Positions 1-9,353 of a stretch of 15,273 nt of DNA are shown in pieces; positions within the stretch are counted from its first letter, which is position 1; every line of letters begins with the position of its first letter. The DNA comes from Stramenopiles sp. TOSAG23-6 (lineage: Eukaryota; Sar). A program made the position numbers and the translations under genes. Below the pieces are notes generated by a model. That model ran no database searches and was not told where the DNA came from. It worked only from the letters and a program-made list of their open reading frames with translations. The DNA lies in the NCBI GenBank assembly GCA_900128565.1, contig LT636122.1, forward strand, positions 1-15,273. The letters run 5' to 3'.

Positions 1-1
1 T

Positions 2-3000
2 ATAATTCCTGCTCTTCCAAGAAGACTAAATCAGCGTGATTTTGTGAAGGCTATAAAATGGACTCGTAAAATTGTACAAGATGAAGGACATGTTATGCCT
101 CAGTTACTTCATATATGGAGAATCATTACTCGCCATCCTCGTCTTTTTTACCCTTATCGATCTGAGTTTATTTTGCATATTATTTCATCCTTAAACCGAT
201 TTGGTCTCTCTCACAAAGTATCTAATGCAAATAGACGTCTCGCCTTAGATCTTGTACATCTCATTATAGCATGGGAAATGCGACGAAGGCTTCGATTCGA
301 TAATCATTCGCGTCGGAAAAGAAGTCATGATCGTGCGAATGAACCACTACGGAAAAATCCAAAGTTTAATTCTCTTAGAAGATGGGGTTTGTCATCGAAA
401 AAGGCTAAAAGATCTAAGATTATTGTTGGTAAAGAAGTAGTAGGTGCAAAAACGAAAGATTCTACTGAAGGGTCAGTAGTTGTAGAAAGTAGTGTAAAAC
501 AGTCTGTTGGTGTTGTTGCTGGTGTATTAGAAACATTGAGAAAACATAAACGTAAGCATGTACCTGGTAGTGCTTTTATTAAATCTATTCGAGCTTCGAT
601 GCTTTTAAATAAAAAGACAGCAACATCTAAGCGGAAAGTAAAAGTTAAGGGAAAGCAGCGTTTGAATGTAAAAAGTCAATCAAAAGTGAATTCTCGTAAT
701 AATGCTTCACAAGTCAAGAAATCTCAGAAAACTTCCGAAAAAAATGCTCGACAAATGGAAAAGATTCCACAGCAGAATAGTGATGCTGTCGATAATTCTC
801 TGAATAATAGTAACAAAACTCTCTCTCATGAAGCTCCATCTGGTCCCACAGAATCTATTAAGAATGAAGGTGATTCCGCAAAAACTGTTGATTCCCCTTC
901 GAAGAAAATTCCAAATAATGTTCCAACTAAAGAAACTTCGAAGACACCAGTGACATCACAACAACAGTCAAAACAAGGCGTTAAAGTAGTTTCAGCATCA
1001 GTTGCTCATGCACTCGCAGTTGATGTGTTTGAACCGAATTCTAAAATGGCTCAAATGTTGGTAGATTTTCTTGTTAGGGTTTCACTTGTCACAGTGACAT
1101 CTTCAACTGGTGCACCTGATATTGTTGAGAGAAGTTTGAGACTTTTACGAATTGCGTTGATATTATGGAGTAAAACGAATATTACTGTTTCTGATCTTGA
1201 TAAAGTCTTACCCGCTGTAAAATCTCAAGAAAAAAATGCACAGAAAGTCAGTGGTTCTGTACGTGCATTGAATGACCTGAAGTTAGCAAGGGCTAGGGTT
1301 GCAGCTGCAAAATTGAAGAAAGACCAAAATGCCCTTATTCTTGCAAAACAAGCTGAAGCGAAGGCAAGAGCTAAAGTCAATTTGTCACAGGCCATGACTC
1401 CTTCTTCAGGAAAAAAATCGGAAACAAAGCGTCCTTCGCGTCTTCTATTGTCTACTATATTAACTCTGTTGAACGCAGTAGTGGATGCTGGTCGCAACCC
1501 ATTTGAAAAAAATGCCACTGTACGTGCCGAGAGAATCCTTTCATATTGTTTTCTTACGGATTCACCAAAGGTCCAAATTCAATTGCGAAAGCTCATCAGT
1601 CAAATGATGAATAAGTTTAGTCATCGTGATCAAATTTTAGACACTGAGAGAAGTATATCATTTAGTGATCAATTACGAATCAGTATTTCATCTTCATTGA
1701 AGGTGCATAGTCGATTAGGTGCTACTACTAATTCTTCAATTGGTGGCCTTGATTGTGATTTTAGTTTATTGAATAATTCTCAATTTTATTTTAAATCATT
1801 TGTTGCGACAGACGCGTTGCTATTTTTATGTCACGAAATACCAAGACAGTGTGATCATTATGCTGACGCTCTTGTAAAATTAGCTGTACAACTTACTACT
1901 GGTCATTTAATGCATATACGAGCTCTGAGAGTGAATGAGAGAAAAAAAATGTATACTGTAAAGGAAAGTCCTAGTATAAGAAGCTCACCAGCTAAGAAAG
2001 GGAAAAGTCGAAAAGGAGAAATCAGTAAAGCCTCAGGAAGAAAAACTGGATCAAAAAAGAGTAAGTTGTCATCCCCTAAACATAGTTCGAAATCAGCGAA
2101 TAAGTTGAAGAAGCCTATATTGAAAGTGGAGCCAATCTTACAGAAACATCCGACGTTAGTTCTTGCTACTTTGAAAAATACGATAATTTTACTAGGAAAT
2201 CGAATTCTGAGACTACCAAAGCAGAGGTCTGAATTTTTTTCAGTGTTGTTTGCAATTTTACGAGATTCGAGTGACTTAAGTTTATTGAATATAGTATTTG
2301 ATTTAGTAGATGGTTGGCTTGCAGATCAATCATTGATGGGTCAATCAGAATTAAAAATGTTTTCACGAAATGTACGTAAAGAGAATACCCCACCTATTGA
2401 TGTGGTACAGGATGAAAAAAAAACTACTGAAGAAAGTGGAAGCATTGTCGTTGGTGTTGTAGAACCTGTATCATCTCAACCAATTGCTAAAAATAGAAGT
2501 GATGAAAAGAGTGCAATCAAAATGGGTTCAGACAGCTCATTGAAGAGCAATATCAAGCCTTGTAAAGCAATGAAGTGTAATAAGATTATTGTACCTCTGA
2601 ACTCGTCAGAAAAAACTGCGTTTGTCCGTATAATGCGGGGTGCGATAAAGCATGCTTTGGTGCCTCCTGATACAACAAGCAAACACGCGAAGAGATCGAA
2701 AAGTAACTCAAAATCAACGAAAAAGTTGCAAGGAATTGCAGGTGTTGAAGCAAAATTAAATGATAGAAATGTTGATGTATCAATTAGGCGTGCTAAAATA
2801 ATGAAGCGATACTTGAGTATAGTTAGGCACTTACTCGATATGGGACACGGTCCTCTACATCATCCAAAATCTCTTCATTTTGGTGGTAAACTTGCTACGT
2901 ATCTTCGGGATGCTTTAGTGCTTGGTTTGTTATCACCTGACGAAGAACAACGCAAAATATTTTTTAGTGAGTGGATGCAAAGTCTCGAGTGTAGGGAGAC

Positions 3001-6000
3001 TTCCCGAGCTGCTGCTGCATTAGCTAGTATTACCTCTGTATGTAACACGCTGCGATGTGCGGGCTTGAAAGAAAATATACCTTCAGTAAATGAAAAACCA
3101 CTTCCAGCATTTTCAAAACTTGGTCATAGAATGGAGTTGTTATTCTCGGAGGATTGGAGCCCAGTATCTTCTATATATTTTCTAGCTCCTATTTTGGATG
3201 CGATACTTTCACTAGTTGTATCAAATGGAGTTTGTATTTCTTTTTCTTCTCGAGGTGTAGATTCAAATGAACTTTTAGTTAATAAAGTTGGGAATGTTTG
3301 GACCCCCTCCTTTCCTAGTAAGGTATTGAAAACATCAGCCAATGATCCTATCAGTGTGAGAAGTAGAAGAAACTGTCAATCAATTATTTCTAAAAATGAA
3401 GAGTATATACGCCGAGCTTCGGATTTTTCGATGGAATATTTGTTAATGCCTCTTCGAAACCTTATGTATGGGTCAAATGAATTAGCTCATGTTGTGTGTT
3501 CAGTTTTGTTACCAAATGTCTGGAGAGTATTCCCAACACCAATTCGTGTTGCCATGTTATCTCCAATCTCGCGTTTTCTCACTGATGTCTGTCATTCAAG
3601 TCAACCTCTTGGCCAGCGAAATGTTATTCAATCTGTTTTGGAAGGTTTGTATGTTTTATTTTTTTTCAAATTCGAAGTTTTTTTTTCGTACGAAAGTTTG
3701 TACCTAACGATTTTTTTTTCAAATATTTTTCCAAAATACTTGTTACATGCGCCGTTTCCAATGTGTATTCCGACAGAAGTTCTTTCACACGTTGCTCATG
3801 AACACCAGTGTTGGTACATTGCAATAACATTGATTGAACGTAAACTTTCTCGCACAAAAATTTCTGCTGAACGTGACATGTATGTTTTATTTTTTTTCAA
3901 ATTCCATTTTTTTTTCATAGGAAATTTTGTACCTAACAATTTGTTTTTGAAATATTTTTCCAAAATACATGTGCCGTGATGCTCTGGAGAAGATATATAC
4001 TTCTCTAAATATGGATGATGTTGCTTTGGGCTTACGTAGGCGTTTTTGTCAGATTCCCGATTCTCTGCTAGCTCTTACATTAGAGACATATGGCTATTGG
4101 GATGATGCGCAAGATTCATACTATCGAACGATCCGTCAGCTTCATTCAGGTCAAATTCCTCACAATATCGTGGATCCATTTGAACTTCGTCTTTGGGAAG
4201 AACGATGGGTGGAATGTTCGAAACAATTAGGACATTGGGAAATGCTCAGTACGTTAGCTACTGTTACATGTGATACACAGTTACAATTGGATTGTGCTGA
4301 GAAGCTAGCGGATTGGAATGTTGTAAAGTCTATTTGTGGTGGTGGCCGAAATTCGATGCTACTCTCCGAGGATGGTGGTGGTGTTCATGCACCTCTTTAT
4401 AGTAAATTGGCCCTAGAAGGTTGGGATGTGAAATATACTGCACGTAATTTGATAACGAGTATTTATGCTACTTTACATACTAGTGATGGATGTGCCAATG
4501 AATTACGAAGTCTTCATCATGCGAGAAATCTTCTACTCGAAGACTGGCAGAAACTCCCGACTGTTGTATCTAATACCCATGTCCCGCTTCTGCAACAATG
4601 TCATATGTTAGTGGAATGTGATGAATCGATGAATATCATTTCAAAGGTGTCATTAGCTCAGCACACGGATGAAGTTCCAGATCTCAAGAATATCTTATCC
4701 ACTTGGCGCGAGAGACTTCCTAATAAATGGGAGAGAGTTTCAATATGGGACGATTTATTAACGTTTCGTAGTCATACATTCACATCAATAATGAAAAACT
4801 TTTATTATGAAGACGCCCTTCGTGCTCGATTACAAGATGCGCCATGGACGGTGATCAAACTTGCCCAGGTTGCTCGACGTCAAGGTCTTTGTAATATGGC
4901 GCTTCATGTATTAGGTAAATTATTTAGAGTTTCTACAATGGATGTTCAAGATGCCTTCGAAAAATTGCGGGAACAAATTCTTATATGCTACAATGCAGCA
5001 GGTTGCGAGGACTCCAATCGAAGTACTGATCTTGATATCGCTACTGCGGGATTAAATACTATTAATAGTACAAATCTTGAGTGGTTTTCGGCCAATCAAA
5101 AGTCTGAATTATTTCGCTTAAAAGGTTTGTTTCTTTCTGCACTTGGTGACAATGATCAAGCAAATATTCAGTTTTCGCGTGCCATGCAGATTGACAATAA
5201 ACACAGCAAATGTTGGTTGTCTTGGGGTCGTTATTTAGATAGTGTATATAAAAAATCAAAAGGCGACAAGAATATTAATGTAGCAGCACAAGCTGTATGT
5301 TGTTATTTACAAGCTGTAAATCACAAGACTGAAGGTGCCCGACTTGTCTTAGCACGTGTATTGTGGTTAATGAGTAATGACGATGAGAAAGGTACAATAA
5401 AAGGTACATTTCAAAAATATGGAGATAGAATGCCTCTATGGATCTGGATTATTTGGATTCCGCAATTATTAACAGCTCTTGTTCGCCCAGAGGCTCCGAA
5501 AGTTCGCTCAATTATGCTTCATTTGGCAACTGTTTATCCACAATCTTTGTATTATACTCTCCGTGCATTTTTACTAGAAAAAAGAGAAATTCCTAAAGAT
5601 AAAAATGATGAAAAAGAAAAGAAGGAATCTATTGACGCCAAACCTAAAGATGGGAAGGAATCGTCTAGCGCACAGCTGAAGCCTATGGACATTGATTCTA
5701 AAGATGAGAAAAATGCACCAACGAAGTCAAGCCCTTCAGAAAAACCTACTCGTATCGACTCTGTGAAATATGCGGAAGAGCTTGTGGCATACATTCGAAG
5801 AGCACATCCTGCTCTTGCTTCTGAAATCGAAAGAATGCTTGAAGAATTAATTGTACGCTTTAAGCCATCTCCAGAAGAAGAACTGGAAAGTGCCGTACAT
5901 GCTCTTCTCGCTAAATGCTTTCAATTACCTCACTCAGCTGACAACAAGAGTATTCCCGTGTCTTTGTGTACGACGTTGAAGCGTGTATGTCGAAAGTTCT

Positions 6001-7709
6001 TTGCTGAATCAACGAGTATAAAGAGCCCTAAACATCGACGTTTTGTCATGGCGTATAAAGAACCTTTTGAAATGGATTTACTACCGATACTTAACGATGT
6101 TGAATCTCCTGAGAAATTATCTCCCGGCGAACAGAGAAAAAACCCGGAATTTCCATCAACTTTAGAAGGTGTTATTAATAACCTCAGACGCTGGAAAATA
6201 TTTCTTCGCTGCCGTGTGCGTGAATTGCCTTCAGTCGTACGGATGCATAGTAGTAGTAGATATCTCGCAGAGTTTTGTTCCCATTTGATTGAAGTACCTG
6301 GTCAATATATCGAAGAAAGAGAACCGAAACCGAAATTACATGTGAAAGCCCATCGATTTGAACAAGATGTACATGTGTTGCATCGTCATGGTTTTTCACA
6401 ACGTCGAATTGGTATTCTCGGTTCTAATGGGAAAAAATATTACTTTTTAGTTCAATTTGCTATCCCTCATATCACGCGAACCGACGAGCGAATGGTGCAG
6501 CTTCGTGTATTTTTCAATCGCCTTTTGAATAAGCATGAAGAAACTAGACGCCGCAGCCTCACATTCCATTCGGATGCAGTAGTTCCTATAACCCCTAGAG
6601 TTCGTCTAGTTCGCGACTATACATCTTCCACTTCACTCGAGAATATAGTAGCACAATCTTTGGCTACTCGATCTCGTGCGAAGGAATTAAATTTGTGTAT
6701 GCATGATACAAATAGCAATGATTATACTATAGAAAACGAGTTTGTTGATGCAGATGAACCTATTATGGAGTTTAGGAAAATTCAAAGGATGCTATTAGAT
6801 AGCGAGGCTAATAAGAGTGACTCTTCTAACTCTTCCAAAGAAACATCACAAAGCAAACATAAGTTGCGTGCTTTTCGCCAAATATGTAAAAAAATGCCAC
6901 CTGATATTCTTCAGAGATTTTTAGCACGATCAACAAAAACTGTTGATGAGTTATTTTCATTACGACATACTATGGCTAAACAACTCGGTTTAAGCTCCTT
7001 CTTGTGTAATGTTTTATCAATAGGTGACCGGGTACCTCATCGCTTTGGTTTGTCACTAGCAACAGGAACTATAATTACTTCCGAATTTCGACCAAACTAC
7101 AATCATAATGGATTATTAGATACGAGGGAAGCAGTACCTTTCAGACTGACGCGAAATCTTCAAGTTGCATTGGGTGATTTTTTAATTGATGGTGTGATGA
7201 GTTCAGCCATCGCTACTACAGCAATGTGCTTGGAGTCGCGTAAGGAGTTGGTGGATGATTACTTACAGCTTTTTATGCGAGATGATTTATTATCTTGGCA
7301 TGCGTCCAAGACCCCCCCGAGAAGTGAAAAGGCTGAACGCGCAATGCAGTCTCATCTTCAGGAACGAGTTGAACGAAACGTTCAATCATGTCTTGCAAAT
7401 ATTTCTCGTCTTGTCCCGAATCACAAACCAATGCCTCGAAGTTTATTGCGAACAGATGATGCTCTTGCTGCATCAGTTGCTGCTGTTCGACAGGCTCGGT
7501 TTGCTTTAGAGAAGAAGAGAAATGGAGCTGAATCTTTTCATAGCAGCTGTAATTCTGCAATTGGTGGCGGTGTAGGTGGTGCATTTGGAGCTTGTTCCAC
7601 TGCTACTGCAAGCAAGGCAATAGATAGAAATGTATTTGCATTAATTGCTGCAGCTACAAATGAAGATAATTTGTGTCAAATGCCTGCAACCTGGCAGCCT
7701 TGGTTGTAG
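2..7709 (+). CDS. TRRAP: TRRAP/Tra1 PIKK-family pseudokinase scaffold, 5'-partial, three exons
   Basis: Exons 2-3648, 3742-3879 and 3971-7709 join in one frame for 2507 residues plus stop. The frame is open to the left edge, so the start codon lies outside; the full family protein is usually about 3,700-3,900 residues. Seen: a helical HEAT-like region in exon 1; a FAT-type region from about 3742 to 5560; a charged linker at 5590-5750; a PI3K-like kinase domain at about 6300-7300; and a FATC tail at 7640-7709 ending MPATWQPWL, close to the TRRAP ending. Catalytic residues are lost: the loop keeps GDR but reads GDRVPHR instead of GDRHxxN, and the DFG site reads SEFRP. This is the known pseudokinase state of TRRAP/Tra1. 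Family role: nuclear scaffold that brings activators to SAGA and NuA4 acetyltransferase complexes. Oddities: long Lys/Ser-rich insertions (about 290-1000, 1970-2130, 2690-2730) and two introner-type introns 138 nt apart. Identity is sure; the joints are frame-supported inference. Confidence 0.93.
3649..3741 (+). mobile_element. introner-type intron 1 of TRRAP (93 nt)
   Basis: This stretch interrupts conserved TRRAP sequence between ...SVLEGL and LHAPFP. It starts GTATGTTTT, carries TACGAAAGTTTGTACCTAAC, and ends CCAAAATACTT. TTGT occurs at both junctions (3647-3650 and 3740-3743), so the exact cut may slide by 4 nt. It has no in-frame stop and is a multiple of 3, so naive ORF calling reads it as a Phe-rich insertion. 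No AG lies at a frame-compatible 3' position. Confidence 0.88.
3880..3970 (+). mobile_element. introner-type intron 2 of TRRAP (91 nt)
   Basis: Removing it joins ...SAERDM to CRDALEK and shifts the reading frame exactly as needed (91 = 1 mod 3). It starts GTATGTTTTATT, contains GAAATTTTGTACCTAAC, and ends AAAATACAT. ACATGT is present at both junctions (3876-3881 and 3967-3972). The presumed branch-point A (3936) lies 34 nt before the end, the same spacing as in intron 1. Confidence 0.9.
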
Positions 7710-7840
7710 GTACTAAATACAGCTAGCATATAATACATTGTATAATTGAAATAAAAAATTATCATTTCCATTTATTTTTTTTAATAGTTTATAAATCTAT
7801 CACGTCTACATGACACATAGCTCTAACATGGTTGTATGCT
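7710..7840. other. convergent intergenic spacer TRRAP/PP2A with candidate poly(A) signal
   Basis: This is 131 bp of AT-rich sequence between the TRRAP stop and the phosphatase stop on the other strand. AATAAA at 7750-7755, about 40 nt after the TRRAP stop, could serve as a polyadenylation signal; this is inference in such AT-rich DNA. No other structure was seen. Confidence 0.35.
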
Positions 7841-8848
7841 TCAAAGGAAATAAGATGGAACCCGTCTTTCTCCTTTATTGTCAGCAGTTGGAAATGTTCC
7901 ACTTTCTCTTTCTGCAGCATCAAATTGCGTTTCCCTACAATTACAATGCTCATCGATTTCCATTACAGCAGCTATATTTCCACACCGATAACAATAATTT
8001 GGGGCAGAGAAGAGTGTAATTGTACCTTTGTTATGAGCCCACTCATAACCGTCCATTACTAATTGATGAGCTCTACAGACTGATCGCAGGCCATTTACGT
8101 GCAAAAACTTTTCAGTAATATCTGCACCCCAAGTATATCCAGCTCCACGTGGTGAAATTCCCCAACCAGATGTTTCTGTGTCAGGATCAGACCACAATAG
8201 GTCGCAAACTGGTCCTTCGTGAGGTACTTCTTGTACTCGAGCCAATTTTCGAGCTTGTTCTAAAGTTTCAATCGAAGGCGAAAGACCTCCATGTAAGCAG
8301 AAGAATTTCTCAGCAACAACAGCAGCAAGTGGCAAATAATCAAAAGTGTCTGTAAACATTTGCCAAACGGTGGCACTACCATATTTGCGAAGGCATTCAT
8401 CATAAAAACCATACACCTGTGTAATTTGACGAGATTCATGGTTACCACGTAACAACGTTACTCTGTTGGGCCAACGAACTTTGAGGACAAAAAGAAGGGT
8501 AACAACTTCAACAGAGAAGCTACCACGGTCTACATAATCTCCCATGAAAAGTAAATTTACATCTGGAGGTTTACCTCCAACTTGGAAGAGTTCCATAAGA
8601 TCCACGAATTGACCGTGCACATCACCGCATACGGTAACTGGAGCAGGAACATCAACAACTACGGGAGACTGAAGAAAAATTTCTTTGGCTTTATCACACA
8701 GTCGTCGTATATTATCTTCTGATAAAATATTTCTGCCCATAACTCTTTCAATCCATCCTTGAACCTCTTCATCTGTGAGACCTTTCGGAGCTCCAACTGC
8801 AGAAGTTACACCTAGTGTTCGTTCTGCAGATGCTAAAATATTTTCCAT
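7841..8848 (-). CDS. Protein phosphatase 2A-type catalytic subunit (Ser/Thr phosphatase)
   Basis: A single uninterrupted frame of 335 residues. All PPP-family metal and catalytic motifs are present: GDVHG (75-79), GDYVDRG (103-109), RGNHE (134-138), HGGLSP (186-191), [13 protein letters not shown] and [11 protein letters not shown]. The segments [20 protein letters not shown] and LQEVPHEGP-like [10 protein letters not shown] point to PP2A rather than PP1, PP4 or PP6. The enzyme dephosphorylates Ser/Thr as the catalytic part of a heterotrimer with A and B subunits. It ends RRVPSYFL, against TPDYFL in typical PP2A, keeping the terminal Leu that is carboxymethylated in this family. Relative to the usual 309 residues it has an N-terminal extension of about 25 residues and a slightly longer, diverged tail. 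The ATG at 8848 is the first in frame. It is the only gene here without an intron; it faces TRRAP tail to tail and diverges from gene X. Confidence 0.95.
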   Translation of the reverse strand: MENILASAERTLGVTSAVGAPKGLTDEEVQGWIERVMGRNILSEDNIRRLCDKAKEIFLQSPVVVDVPAPVTVCGDVHGQFVDLMELFQVGGKPPDVNLLFMGDYVDRGSFSVEVVTLLFVLKVRWPNRVTLLRGNHESRQITQVYGFYDECLRKYGSATVWQMFTDTFDYLPLAAVVAEKFFCLHGGLSPSIETLEQARKLARVQEVPHEGPVCDLLWSDPDTETSGWGISPRGAGYTWGADITEKFLHVNGLRSVCRAHQLVMDGYEWAHNKGTITLFSAPNYCYRCGNIAAVMEIDEHCNCRETQFDAAERESGTFPTADNKGERRVPSYFL

Positions 8849-9090
8849 TGTTTCTAATTATTCTAACTACTGAAGATCAACTATTAACAATCTTTCTATT
8901 TAATACTCTTACCAATAACTCCCTAGCCGGAGACGGTACAATTAACACAGCACCTTTTTACTATACCTACTATTCGAAAATGATGTTTTATGGATACTAC
9001 TACTTATATTGCGTTTGTTGTGTGTGAACTCTCGAACTGTTGTTTTTTTCGGTCGAAGTTTTNTTAAATCTAAAATTGGTCTGTTGAAAA

Positions 9091-9129
9091 TTAGGGTTCC
9101 GATCGATAGGGTAGGTATAGGGTTAGGGC
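9091..9129 (+). repeat. degenerate telomere-like TAGGGT-rich stretch
   Basis: TTAGGGTT begins at 9091, followed by ATAGGGTAGG and ATAGGGTTAGGGC up to about 9129. The units resemble TTAGGG repeats interrupted by point changes. It may be an old interstitial telomeric tract; the same motif is cleaner at 10599-10632, inside gene X. Confidence 0.45.
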
Positions 9130-9131
9130 TT

Positions 9132-9191
9132 CAAAATGTTTTTTTTTGTATATCAAAATGCTATCAAAATAGCAAAATGTTTTTTTTTGTA
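9132..9191 (+). repeat. 19-bp direct repeat, two copies
   Basis: CAAAATGTTTTTTTTTGTA occurs perfectly at 9132-9150 and 9173-9191, and the 22-nt spacer holds further CAAAAT units. It lies upstream of gene X. Function is unknown; it does not match the introner core. Confidence 0.7.
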
Positions 9192-9353
9192 CGCGCGCCA
9201 CGTCGGCCTTTGGTGGCCATGTACATTTATATACTTTCGTAGTAGTAATACCTGGTACTGCTGCATTATAAGATATATATGGTGGTGAATATAAGACATT
9301 GAGATTAAGGCTACATTTTACACATATTAAAAAATTTCGTAAACAGTTTTCAA

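Larger units (their letters stand above)
8849..9353. promoter_or_regulatory. divergent intergenic region between PP2A and gene X
   Basis: This 505-bp gene-free stretch lies between two divergently transcribed genes, so it should hold both promoters; no specific element is recognised. Visible: one unresolved base at 9063; degenerate telomere-like GGGTTA units at 9091-9129; and a perfect 19-bp direct repeat, CAAAATGTTTTTTTTTGTA, at 9132-9150 and 9173-9191. ORFs here are short and look random. Confidence 0.5.

Noticed and set aside
3489-3707. Second + frame of 72 codons overlapping TRRAP
   Set aside because: It overlaps conserved TRRAP coding sequence in another frame and ends in intron poly-T; a shadow ORF.
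7273-7584. 103-codon ORF antisense to the TRRAP C-terminus
   Set aside because: Low-complexity His/Gln-rich shadow of the conserved pseudokinase/FATC coding strand.
9063-9063. Unresolved base n as a sign of an assembly join
   Set aside because: A single n in intergenic DNA; nothing else indicates a misjoin, and flanking genes look intact.
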